From: Pantoea nemavictus
GTDB taxonomy: Bacteria; Pseudomonadota; Gammaproteobacteria; Enterobacterales; Enterobacteriaceae
Direction of reading: 5' to 3'
DNA length: 64,000 nt
NCBI RefSeq assembly: GCF_037479095.1
Contig: NZ_JBBGZW010000002.1
Location: 496,001 to 560,000 of the forward strand
A program made the position numbers and the translations under genes. Below are positions 36,484 through 44,989 of the stretch, piece by piece; the stretch's first letter is position 1, and every line of letters starts with the position of its first letter. The notes beneath the pieces were generated by a model, which searched no databases, had not been told where the DNA came from, and was given only the letters and a program-made list of their open reading frames with translations.

Positions 36484-36876
36484 ATGTCTGTTATCGACCA
36501 TGTTGAAATTGCTGTAAAAAATGCACAGGTATCGCTTAAGTTTTTTGAAGCAGCGCTCGCTCCTCTGGGGTTCAGCCTGATTATTTCCGTGTCTCCGGAG
36601 CGGACGTTAACAGGCGGCACCCGGCACGGGCTGGGCCCGGAGGGATACCCGAGGCTCTGGCTTCATGATAAAGATCTAACAGGCGCCTCAACACATCTGG
36701 CTTTTGCTACCAGTGAACGGGCCACAGTCGACGAATTCTGGCGTGCCGCTCTACAGGCAGGCGGCAGAGACAATGGCGAGCCGGGAATTCGCAACCATTA
36801 CCACTCTCAATACTACGCCGCTTATGTCCTGGATCCTGACGGTAATAACATCGAAGTCGTTTGTCAGGAAGGATAA
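36484..36876 (+). CDS. VOC-fold protein
   Basis: 130 residues from ATG 36484 behind CAGGAGA. MSVIDHVEIAVKNAQVSLKF, HLAFATSERATVDEFWRAAL, GIRNHYHSQYYAAYVLDPDG, NNIEVVCQEG. Paralogue of the VOC protein at 24053, and both stand next to an SDR system. Probably a glyoxalase- or dioxygenase-fold enzyme of unknown substrate. Confidence 0.8.
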   Translation: MSVIDHVEIAVKNAQVSLKFFEAALAPLGFSLIISVSPERTLTGGTRHGLGPEGYPRLWLHDKDLTGASTHLAFATSERATVDEFWRAALQAGGRDNGEPGIRNHYHSQYYAAYVLDPDGNNIEVVCQEG

Positions 36877-37011
36877 GTAAGACTGCCGTCGCGTTGTGAG
36901 ATTGAAGCACGTCTGAGTTACTGCCTGTTGGGTTTGCCTGCCTGCCAGTCACTAAATAAAACATCGAAACATGAGTTATTGCCCCGTTACAACAGTAAAT
37001 TTTCTGCCGCA

Positions 37012-37445
37012 TTAATCGTGGTGATTCAACGGGCTTTCTGCACCATTAGCCTCGTTCCGGAGACTTGCAGCGTCTTTTAAAGGAGAGCGACCAAAGAAAC
37101 GGGCGTACTCACGAATAAACTGGGGCACGCTGCGATAGCCCACCTCCATGGCTACAGACGTAACGCTCTGCTGACGCGCCAGTAATTTGGTTCTGGCATG
37201 ATGAAGGCGGACGCGTTTCTGATACTGAACCGGACTCATGTTTGTCACGGACTTAGAATGACGAAGAAAGGCCGATACGCTCATGGCTTCCTGGCCGGCC
37301 AGTGATTCAACCATAAATTCATCAGCAATTATGTCTTATCCAGCGAATCGCATTACCTATCCGCGCCAGCATGGTTCCCGGTGAAGCAATATCCCTCAGC
37401 ATCCAGCCGTGTGGGCCTTTCAGAATATGAGTTAGGGCGGTAAGG
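37012..37445 (-). pseudogene. AraC-family regulator remnant
   Basis: The minus strand from about 37445 encodes LTHILKGPHGWMLRDIASPG, TMLARIGNAIRWIRHN, then a stop, and in another frame LAGQEAMSVSAFLRHSKSV, MSPVQYQKRVRLHHARTKLL, VAMEVGYRSVPQFIREYARF. This matches the C-terminal half of the AraC protein at 22260. The N-terminal ligand domain (about 170 residues) is gone and a frameshift lies near 37318-37330. A 100-codon open frame remains at 37012-37314. Confidence 0.75.
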
Positions 37446-37857
37446 GATTGAAGTTAAGCAGTAGAATGGTACTGGTTCATCGGCGATGTGATGTCTTTGT
37501 TGAACAACGTATCAGCTTGTTTGATCGTCCGCTCTGTGCCAAAAGCGGAAGTAGCTAACAACAGTCGGTGTCAATCATCGGGGAGCAGGTCAAGCAACGC
37601 CCACACATATTAAGTATTTTACATCCATATGAATAGTCAGATGGTTAGTTCAACCAAGTCATGAACTCCACGGTAGATGTGGATATGAGATTTAATGGGC
37701 TGGGAGTCGCTCTACTGCTTATTGGCAGCCATCCGCCTAAATCGGCTGAAAGTAACCTCTCATACCAATGATATTTTTGGTCATATCAAGTCAGACTAAT
37801 AATTTCCCCCCTGTTGCCGATACCATTAGTCCTCAGTCAATATATGAAGGAACATGT
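37446..37857. other. intergenic region with one repeat half
   Basis: About 410 bases, without a supported gene, containing the repeat copy at 37527-37550. A longer frame from 37768 into the next gene lacks support. Confidence 0.4.
37527..37550 (+). repeat. dispersed dyad element, right half
   Basis: GTCCGCT / AAGCGGA arms around GTGCCA. No left half is recognisable upstream. Confidence 0.7.
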
Positions 37858-39270
37858 ATGTACTTCGTTCGACCTGAAGTTCGCCCGCTTATTTTTCTGT
37901 CGCTCTTCCCTCTTGCTTTCTCTCAGGCTGCTGAAAAGCCCACATTGACAGGCGGCGGTACGAATCCCTTATCCATAGTCAGAATTCACGATCGTGTGAA
38001 TTATATGGTGTCTCTTAACTTCAGCAACGGAAAGACAGCTCAGCAATGGCGTTCTGTTGACTGTAAACAGGGGAAGGCACAGCTTCTGTACATGGATTTA
38101 TTGAATGACCAGGGCTATACCTCCACGCGCTCATACGGCAACAGCTATCTGCGATATGCACCGGCACAGGATGATAAGCAAATGACACCGGAGGATATCC
38201 GTACGGTTTGTCAGCTCCCCATAAAAGAGGTCAGGTGGGAAAAGTTATCCGCCACGTCAGAGGTTGGCATCACCAATCTGGTCGATGTGAATAGCATTCA
38301 GCGCACTGGCGACAACTTATCCGTGCGCATGGGGTATGACATGGCAGATATCGTCTGGGAGCCGCCTTACGACGCGCCGCTGGTATTGAAGATTGAACAC
38401 TACATATACAACTGCAAGACCCATCAGGGTAAGGCTGTTACAGCGATGAACTTTGACAGCGAGGGGCGCGTGACGGACTCACTCATAACGGCTGACATTG
38501 TTCGCCGCCAAAGTAGCTTTGAAATCACCTCTCAGATGACGCAGCGCTTCGGGGAGTTCTGCGATTTACCCTCCGGGAAACAATTTACTGCCGAAGGGCA
38601 TTTTGTGCCTGCCGCGAATAAGCGGGCGTCAACGGTGATGGGACCATCAATGCCCGACCTGAGCAATAATAATCCGCAGTGGCTGAAAAAATATCCTCTT
38701 ACTGCTGCCATTGAGCATCAGGCTCAGTCATTGATTAAACCCTGGGCGCTTCCACGCTTCAAACAGGTTCGTTATACCGAAGTCAGCGCGCTCGCTAAGG
38801 TCGCCGTGCAGTTGGATGCGCAACCCGATGGTTACGTACGCAAGCTGGAAGATTACGGTATCTGGACGGTGCAACGGGTAACGCTGGCCAATCTGCTACA
38901 ACTTAAATACACCATGTCCATTAGCTCTGGGGCATCGTTGCTCAATAAATTACAGACGGATCTGCGCTTCCCGCTAGTCACAGGGCAACGTTATCAGGCG
39001 CAGTGGGAAAGTATTGACGCCGATAAGAAAGTCACGGCTTCCACATTACGATGTGAAGTGACAAACGAGGGCGATGCAAATACCCTTTCGCCGGTGTTCG
39101 GCGGGAAATATCTGTTAGTTGAGTGCAGTGCAACCAATGAGGGACAAGTGTCCAGCAGTGACAAACTCGCCTGGATCCAGGAGCTTAATATCTTCGTTCC
39201 AATCGCTATGCAGGTCGGTGATAAGCCTGAAACCCCGGTGAAACTGGAAAATGTCAGTGTGATCCGTTAA
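37858..39270 (+). CDS. large secreted protein of unknown function
   Basis: 470 residues from ATG 37858 behind AAGGAAC; a frame from 37768 lacks support. The N-terminus is a Sec signal peptide (RPLIFLSLFPLAFSQAAE). The mature part has two similar beta-rich halves, one around WRSVDCKQGKAQLLYMDLLN and one around YIYNCKTHQGKAVTAMNFD, each with a Cys before a K/H-x-G-K-A turn, suggesting a duplication. Further cysteines (TVCQLP, EFCDLP, LRCEVT, VECSAT) could form disulfides. I know no family for it; it is probably periplasmic. Confidence 0.7.
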   Translation: MYFVRPEVRPLIFLSLFPLAFSQAAEKPTLTGGGTNPLSIVRIHDRVNYMVSLNFSNGKTAQQWRSVDCKQGKAQLLYMDLLNDQGYTSTRSYGNSYLRYAPAQDDKQMTPEDIRTVCQLPIKEVRWEKLSATSEVGITNLVDVNSIQRTGDNLSVRMGYDMADIVWEPPYDAPLVLKIEHYIYNCKTHQGKAVTAMNFDSEGRVTDSLITADIVRRQSSFEITSQMTQRFGEFCDLPSGKQFTAEGHFVPAANKRASTVMGPSMPDLSNNNPQWLKKYPLTAAIEHQAQSLIKPWALPRFKQVRYTEVSALAKVAVQLDAQPDGYVRKLEDYGIWTVQRVTLANLLQLKYTMSISSGASLLNKLQTDLRFPLVTGQRYQAQWESIDADKKVTASTLRCEVTNEGDANTLSPVFGGKYLLVECSATNEGQVSSSDKLAWIQELNIFVPIAMQVGDKPETPVKLENVSVIR

Positions 39271-39276
39271 TTAGCA

Positions 39277-39309
39277 GGCAGGCAAGCTGATTAACGCTTT
39301 GTGCCTGCC
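39277..39309 (+). terminator. candidate terminator after the secreted protein gene
   Basis: Arms GGCAGGCA / TGCCTGCC enclose 17 bases and are followed by a moderately T-rich stretch. It is close to the stop codon. Confidence 0.45.
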
Positions 39310-39674
39310 ATATCCCTTTAATTTCTGTGAATGGAATCAGGCAACGAACAGCTTGCCTGGGGTTTTTATTCTATTATTTTCAATGATTTATCTCGCTGGG
39401 TGTGCCCTTATCAATAATGTGACGAGCGGCAATTTCAAAATATAACCCGTCCCACAGCTATGCATGGAATGTCTCTGTAGCGTCCAAACGGGAACCTTCT
39501 AATGAAAGAAAGGTGTCCGCAGAGGACCTTATTTTAAGGCGGAATTGCCAGCCATCATGATGAATAAAAGAATTACTTACTTTTATATAAATTAGATGAA
39601 CCAACCCGATTCCAGACGAGCTAGTTCATATTTCCGGCTACTGCAGAGTCTTTAAGGCGTGAGGAACTTCGGCA

Positions 39675-39733
39675 TTCCGCACAAAGCAGACTTTCCAGCC
39701 AACTGACTCGACTGTTCTTTGCCAGGAGCGGAC
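39675..39733 (+). repeat. dispersed dyad element, decayed full unit
   Basis: TTCCGCACAAAGCAGAC (left) and CTTTGCCAGGAGCGGAC (right) at the expected distance. Confidence 0.5.
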
Positions 39734-39828
39734 GTTAAAAAATTATGTAGATACAGTTAATTTATAAGTTAAAATAGCCGTGCACGGTAAGACTGTTATC
39801 ATCTTCTGTTAGATAAAAAAATATAATC

Positions 39829-40398
39829 ATGAATAAAAGTTATTATTTCGAAAGTAAGTATAAAAAATGGTCCATTACAGCCGTGGTATGCATCATTATG
39901 GGCGGATGGTTCTGGTATATGTTGTGGGCATCAAGTATCTCCCATAATACCATTTTAAGAAAATCGGTGCCTGAATGGACAACGTACATTTCTTTTGGCG
40001 TATTGATTGGAAGCTTCTCTTTTATTCACGCTTTTTATCTTCGCACTTTTAACAAAACAATAAAGTATCTTTGTAATGCATTCTTTGGCGGTTTTTGCCT
40101 GGGATTTGTATTGAGCTTAAACTGTTACGATGTCTATGTTTATCTCTTCCCAGACAAAATAATTGGCTATAAATCTGAATATGAGGTTGTCTTCCCAGGA
40201 CCATCGAGGGGCAAGCATGGGCATTGTGAAGCAGGGATCTGGTTAAAAGATCAGAACACCGCAAGATGGATACAGCTTTGTACAAATAAAGAATTTCTAC
40301 GCAGCCACCGTAAGCAAGGAATGACAGGAGTATGGGTATCAGCTCGTGTTAATAAAATTGGGACCTACATCGTTAAATACGAATTCATTTATATGTAA
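39829..40398 (+). CDS. membrane protein of unknown function
   Basis: 189 residues. Three membrane segments are clear (ITAVVCIIMGGWFWYMLWAS, ISFGVLIGSFSFIHAFYL, LCNAFFGGFCLGFVLSLN) followed by a soluble C-terminal domain (HCEAGIWLKDQNTARWIQLC, GMTGVWVSARVNKIGTYIVK). AT-rich compared with neighbours. Could be an immunity-type or orphan protein of a lost cluster, but nothing beside it supports this. Confidence 0.6.
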   Translation: MNKSYYFESKYKKWSITAVVCIIMGGWFWYMLWASSISHNTILRKSVPEWTTYISFGVLIGSFSFIHAFYLRTFNKTIKYLCNAFFGGFCLGFVLSLNCYDVYVYLFPDKIIGYKSEYEVVFPGPSRGKHGHCEAGIWLKDQNTARWIQLCTNKEFLRSHRKQGMTGVWVSARVNKIGTYIVKYEFIYM

Positions 40399-40824
40399 AT
40401 GAAATAATCTGAATATATTACAATCGCTAAGGTCGCCATTTTTCTGTGTCTGTGAAAATGAATGATAGCCAACGTCTGCTTCTCGCTCACAGCGGACATT
40501 AAGCCCGATATGGCAGGTTTGTTCAATCTGCAGATATTTATTAATAAGAATGAGCAGAACTAATTATATGCACATGTCGCTCATTATTGACTGGAAGCAA
40601 ACCATAGGGTCAGCAGACTAAAACGCAGTGAATTTTTAGTTATTGCTCATATCGGTGCATCATCAGCATTACTCTTTGAACAGCTATGATTGTTACGTGC
40701 CGGATGATCAAACTCCCTCAGCTCCGGAAACCAAGCCCCACACATTGACCTCAATCGCATACGTGGACTTTGAAAATTTTCACAAGTGAACCAGGCTTAA
40801 GTCTCTAATCAGAGGAAGCCATAG
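40399..40824. other. intergenic region with a left repeat half
   Basis: No supported gene; contains the repeat half at 40474-40497. Confidence 0.4.
40474..40497 (+). repeat. dispersed dyad element, left half
   Basis: GTCTGCT / AGCGGAC around TCTCGCTCAC; no right half downstream. Confidence 0.7.
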
Positions 40825-41058
40825 ATGCCCTATAAATCCCGAAACTCCCTGCCAGATAGCGTCAGACATGTTCTTCCTGCACATGCGCAGGATATTTACC
40901 TTGCTGCTTTTAACAGCGCGTGGGATGAGTATAAAGATAAAAAAGACCGTAAGGATGACAGCTCGCGGGAAGAAGTGTCACATAAAGTGGCCTGGGCTGC
41001 GGTCAAGCATACGTACGAAAAAGGCAGCGACGATAAATGGCATAAAAAGAAATCCTGA
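40825..41058 (+). CDS. chaB: ChaB-family protein
   Basis: 77 residues. MPYKSRNSLPDSVRHVLPAH, AQDIYLAAFNSAWDEY and KVAWAAVKHTYEKG cover the ChaB domain. E. coli ChaB is annotated as a putative regulator of the ChaA cation antiporter, but no chaA is present here. The isolated copy and lysine-rich tail resemble the stand-alone ChaB proteins of other enterobacteria. The start follows AGAGGAAGCC. Monocistronic. Confidence 0.85.
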   Translation: MPYKSRNSLPDSVRHVLPAHAQDIYLAAFNSAWDEYKDKKDRKDDSSREEVSHKVAWAAVKHTYEKGSDDKWHKKKS

Positions 41059-41125
41059 GCAGGCCCTCGGTTCCATGCAAGGCTGGTACAACCCAGCCTG
41101 AGTTCACCTGTAAAGCCCCCCCTTC

Positions 41126-41614
41126 ATGGAGACTGATTTGTCATTAACCAACCGGACTCAATATCGCGACCTTAAACGTTCTTTCCTCTCTGCCGTTCCG
41201 CTGGGTATTGGCGTGATGGCATCAGTGGATGAGATCATATTTCATCAGCTGCTGGCCTGGCATCACTTCTTTGACTGGGGCACTCCCGCCTATGGTCTAT
41301 TTTCCGATGGGTTACTACATTCTGCCGAACTCATCGCCTTTGTAGCGGGCGCCTTCATGATGCTTAACCTCATCCGTGACCAGAGCCTGTGCAGACTGTC
41401 TGCATGGTCCGGTTTCTGTACGGGTCTGGGAGGTTTTCAGATTTTCGACGGCATTGTCGACCACAAGCTACTCAGACTTCATCAGATACGGTATGTGGAT
41501 GATTTGTTGACCTACGACCTGGTGTGGAATGGCGCGGGACTGCTGATGCTGTTAGCTGGCTGGCTTCTGTACCGACGTGCACGAAGAACGGAGGGTGCCC
41601 CTTGGAGGAGATGA
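41126..41614 (+). CDS. DUF2243 membrane protein
   Basis: 162 residues with about four membrane helices. ASVDEIIFHQLLAWHHFFDW, GLLHSAELIAFVAGAFMM and FDGIVDHKLLRLHQIR, rich in His, are typical of DUF2243. The family is often found next to Caa3_CtaG proteins, as here: the next gene overlaps by four bases (ATGA). The conserved histidines suggest a metal- or haem-related role, but this is not established. Confidence 0.8.
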   Translation: METDLSLTNRTQYRDLKRSFLSAVPLGIGVMASVDEIIFHQLLAWHHFFDWGTPAYGLFSDGLLHSAELIAFVAGAFMMLNLIRDQSLCRLSAWSGFCTGLGGFQIFDGIVDHKLLRLHQIRYVDDLLTYDLVWNGAGLLMLLAGWLLYRRARRTEGAPWRR

Positions 41615-42426
41615 TCCATCATGGCCCACCCCCGGGTTCCTCTGTGCTGGTCTTGTTGCTTACCCTCTTCCCACTGTGTCTGCTATGCCTCTATGCCATA
41701 GCCGCCTTTCGCAGGCGTGAGGCATCAGGATGGAGCGGCTGGCGCATGGCGAGTTTCACTGCGGGCATCATGCTTATTGTGATAGCCGTGCTGCCGCCGG
41801 TCGCGCCCTGGGCACATCATGATCTGCGCGGTCATATGTTTCAGCATCTGTTGCTGGGGATGTTTGGCCCGCTCGGATTAGTGTTCGGTGCACCCGGCAC
41901 GCTGCTAATCCTAAGTCTGACGAAATCGGGTGCACACCGGTTCATGAATATTATGCGGTTGCCACCGATCAGACTGCTTATTCATCCCGTCACCGCAGCC
42001 ATTCTGGATATCGGCGGAATGTATCTGCTTTACCTCACGCCTTTATTTAGTCTGAGCATGTCCCATCCAGTTTTATTTGTACTAATGCATCTGCATTTTG
42101 TTCTGTCTGGCTATTTGTTTACCTGGTCCATTGCCGGGCCCGATCCGGCACCTCATCGTCCCTCAAGAAGTTTGCGACTGGTGGTCGTTTTTCTGGCAAC
42201 AGCGGCGCATGCTGTTCTTGGCAAATTGATGTACGGATACGGATATCCACAGGGGATGTCTGGCAGCCTGAATGAGGTACAGTCTGCGGCACAATGGATG
42301 TACTACGGCGGTGATCTGGCTGAACTCTTGCTGGTGACAGGTTTCTTTGCAGCCTGGTTCAGGCAGCGCAGTGTATTGCCTGATTTCATGGCAACCAGAG
42401 TTGCGCGTGCGCGCAAAGAAGAGTGA
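41611..42426 (+). CDS. Caa3_CtaG-family membrane protein
   Basis: 271 residues from ATG 41611, preceded by GGAGG; a longer frame to 41524 shadows the DUF2243 gene. About seven helices, with MFQHLLLGMFGPLGLVFGAP, LHFVLSGYLFTWSIAGPDP and the conserved HAVLGKLMYG. The family is linked to cytochrome caa3 assembly and copper handling. No oxidase genes are nearby, so the role of this DUF2243-CtaG pair is open. Forms a two-gene operon. Confidence 0.8.
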   Translation: MIHHGPPPGSSVLVLLLTLFPLCLLCLYAIAAFRRREASGWSGWRMASFTAGIMLIVIAVLPPVAPWAHHDLRGHMFQHLLLGMFGPLGLVFGAPGTLLILSLTKSGAHRFMNIMRLPPIRLLIHPVTAAILDIGGMYLLYLTPLFSLSMSHPVLFVLMHLHFVLSGYLFTWSIAGPDPAPHRPSRSLRLVVVFLATAAHAVLGKLMYGYGYPQGMSGSLNEVQSAAQWMYYGGDLAELLLVTGFFAAWFRQRSVLPDFMATRVARARKEE

Positions 42427-42430
42427 CGTT

Positions 42431-43597
42431 TTATTTCTTTTTTTCTGGGTCAAAATCCCTATATATCGCACTGAGTCGCTCTCTGAACACCACCGGATCG
42501 TGCTCCCGACGGATGCGCGCGACAGACTGTTTAGAACGATCTTTAACGGCTTTTCTGTCGCTGATGATCTGCAAAATGTGGGCTTTCAGCTGACTAACGA
42601 TGGCGCTTCTCAATACCGTTTTGTCGCTGAGCGCTCCTACCGTCAGCTCCGACATACTGTTCAGGGGGCAGCGGATAAGCCAGCCGGCATTTTCCGGATT
42701 GATTTCCGGCAAGGCTCTGACGTTAGTCGTAATCACCGGGCAGCCGCAGGCCTGCATTTCCAGAACGGAAAAACCGTAGGTCTCCTGCCAGGTGGGAAGA
42801 AGCCCAACGTCAGAGGTCTTAATCATCTCCAGCACCGCGTCGTTGCTGAGCGATGTATGGTGCCGGAATATCGGGCATTCACGTAGCGTGTTCTCTATGC
42901 TTGCCCGAAAAGCGGCATCGTCCTGAAATTCCTGGTGGGCCACGTTATGCGTCCTGCCAGGATCCCCCACCATATTTACGCGCACGTCGTTCATGCTTAT
43001 CATGTTTTCCCTTAACAGCTGGCTAACGGCCAGAACAACTTCTGCCCCTCCCTTGCGATAGAACTCCTTACCCACGAAGATAAAAGTCAGCGGACCTTCC
43101 TGAACCGTAGCGTTTTTTTCCTGTATCACCGGCTGCGGGGGGTGCAGTACGTGCAGTTTAGGCCCGATGATGGCCTGCTCTCTGGGGAAATGCTCCAGCA
43201 GCCGCAGCTGGATTTGCCGTGTGGCTTCTGAGATAGCGATGATGCCTTTGCAGCGCGAAGAGCAAACATACCGGAGTTCGCGCGCCAGCTCGGGGTTGTC
43301 AAATTTCACTATTCCACCGACGGGCAGAACACGAGGCAGTTCGGTTTCAAAGGTCGCTACCCAGTCGCCAGGGCCCGAAGAGACTTCGTTAAAAAGGTGG
43401 ATAATGTCCGCATCAACTGAAGACATCAGGGGCAGCGGGCGGAAAATAAAGAGTTTATTTTGGTGCAGCAAGCGCTGCCGTATGACGTTGATCCAGGTCC
43501 AGATGTTTCTGGACCGGTAATCCAGATAGCGATGTGAAGGGTCAGTGATGATGTTTCTCTTTTCCGGGTAGCCCTTCCCCCCCACGATAATCTTCAT
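42431..43597 (-). CDS. GT4-type glycosyltransferase
   Basis: 388 residues, GT-B fold. The C-terminal donor domain has LTFIFVGKEFYRKGGAEVVL, then DVGLLPTWQETYGFSVLEMQ with the conserved E-x7-E pair and ACGCPVITTNVRALPEI. Cytoplasmic. It transfers a nucleotide-activated sugar, but acceptor and donor are unknown and no other polysaccharide gene adjoins. Only four bases separate its stop from that of the convergent CtaG gene. Confidence 0.78.
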   Translation of the reverse strand: MKIIVGGKGYPEKRNIITDPSHRYLDYRSRNIWTWINVIRQRLLHQNKLFIFRPLPLMSSVDADIIHLFNEVSSGPGDWVATFETELPRVLPVGGIVKFDNPELARELRYVCSSRCKGIIAISEATRQIQLRLLEHFPREQAIIGPKLHVLHPPQPVIQEKNATVQEGPLTFIFVGKEFYRKGGAEVVLAVSQLLRENMISMNDVRVNMVGDPGRTHNVAHQEFQDDAAFRASIENTLRECPIFRHHTSLSNDAVLEMIKTSDVGLLPTWQETYGFSVLEMQACGCPVITTNVRALPEINPENAGWLIRCPLNSMSELTVGALSDKTVLRSAIVSQLKAHILQIISDRKAVKDRSKQSVARIRREHDPVVFRERLSAIYRDFDPEKKK

Positions 43598-44248
43598 CCT
43601 TCCCCCTGCTGGCGAGTGTGAAAAAAATCAGTTTCAGAATTAATCAACAACCATTGAGTTTGTAAGGACGTGCAAGTGCTTGCGCGTTTTAAAAGCGGAC
43701 GTGGCGTTGAGTAATGAACAAGACGTCCAAGGCCCCTCCACGCTGTTTCGAGAAGGTGCGCGGAGTCAGGTGCAGGGCTGCACATAAATGGCGCTGGCTG
43801 ACATTCCGATATGCTTAATTATGCGCGGGCCCACCAGAGAAAGGCGTGTAACTGCAGGCATTTACTGACATTCCGGAAAACTTCGGGAGAGAAAGTACCA
43901 CCGAAAATTTAAAATTCAGGTGGCTATATCGACTGCCATTAATGCCTGAAAACCCGGATCGGCCGGAGCACCCAAATCTAATGCTGCTATTTAGATTACG
44001 AGTGCCCTCGGTGCTACGGGCTGGAAGGCCAGGCATGTGGTAATGATTGGACCAGGAAGGGTATTGACGGACTGATTGCCCGCAAGGCGATAAACCCCGA
44101 TTTCTCCTTCAGCAGGGATATGCCAATGTTTCTGTACCTGATGGCAAAAATACTCTGTCAGGTATCCTGACAGCTTATCTCCTGACGCTGCGGCCCAGAT
44201 GCTGGGCCGGCTGAACAGTTAGCTGCAGCGGCAGCCATCGTGAAGCGG
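43598..44248. other. 650-base region with no supported gene
   Basis: Open frames on both strands (for example 43815-44036 minus) resemble no family I know. A plus-strand stretch at 44042-44170 reads NDWTRKGIDGLIARKAINPD and onward without a start. It may be a degraded insert. A short repeat fragment lies at 43685-43702. Confidence 0.35.
43685..43702 (+). repeat. dispersed dyad element, fragment of right half
   Basis: CGTTTTAAAAGCGGACGT keeps only the distal arm. Confidence 0.35.
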
Positions 44249-44989
44249 TTAGAACTCCTGACGAGTCGGGCGAAGCACGATTTCATTAATGTCTACATCC
44301 GCAGGCTGTTCAATCGCAAACGCAATGGCCCGCGCTACCGATGAGGCAGGGATAGCCTGTTTGTAGAACGCCAGAACATTTTCGGCGGCCGTGCCGGTTG
44401 TGGCGTATTTTAAATCACTCTCCACCGCACCGGGTTCAATACAGGTGACGCGGATGTTGCCGCCTATCTCCTGACGCAGACCATCCGATATGGCTCTGAC
44501 CGCAAATTTCGTTCCGGAGTACACCGTGCCTCCAGGCGCAAAGACTTTGATGCCCGCCACTGAACTCAGGTTAATGATATGTCCACTCTCCTGAGCCTGA
44601 AAGCGCGGCAGCGCAGCGGCGATACCATAAAGTGTCCCTTTCAGGTTGACGTCGATCATGGCATCCCATTCGTCAGTATTCACTTCAGACATAGGGCGGA
44701 TCGGCATCAGACCCGCGTTATTAATCAGCACGTCCAGCTGGCCAAAATCGCTGACCACCTCTGCGACGACGGCTTCAAACTGGTGCTTATCGATAACATC
44801 CAGCTGATAACCGCGGGCGACATGACCGCCGTCGGTAATCTCCTGTACAACCTGATCCGTTTTTGACTGTCTACGTGCCGCAACGGCGATTTTTGCGCCC
44901 CGCATCGCCAGCAGTCGAGCAACTTCAGCACCAATACCCGAATTACCACCGGTGATAAGAATGACTTTGCCTTCGATACCGTTATTCAT
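44249..44989 (-). CDS. SDR-family oxidoreductase (YdfG-like)
   Basis: 246 residues: TGGNSGIG at 13-20, NNAG near 91, Ser near 140, YSGTK near 154 and PGAVESDL. The pattern is of the YdfG/serine-dehydrogenase-like SDRs that reduce carbonyls. Its start overlaps the end of the old yellow enzyme gene by eight bases, so the two are co-transcribed and probably act together on reactive carbonyl or enone compounds. Confidence 0.82.
   Translation of the reverse strand: MNNGIEGKVILITGGNSGIGAEVARLLAMRGAKIAVAARRQSKTDQVVQEITDGGHVARGYQLDVIDKHQFEAVVAEVVSDFGQLDVLINNAGLMPIRPMSEVNTDEWDAMIDVNLKGTLYGIAAALPRFQAQESGHIINLSSVAGIKVFAPGGTVYSGTKFAVRAISDGLRQEIGGNIRVTCIEPGAVESDLKYATTGTAAENVLAFYKQAIPASSVARAIAFAIEQPADVDINEIVLRPTRQEF

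Larger units (their letters stand above)
39271..39828. other. intergenic region with hairpin and decayed repeat
   Basis: About 560 bases without a supported gene. Contains the hairpin at 39277-39309 and the repeat at 39675-39733. Confidence 0.4.

Noticed and set aside
43815..44036. 73-codon minus-strand frame in the 43.6-44.2 kb gap
   Set aside because: Low-complexity Ser/Gly-rich product without a ribosome site or similarity.
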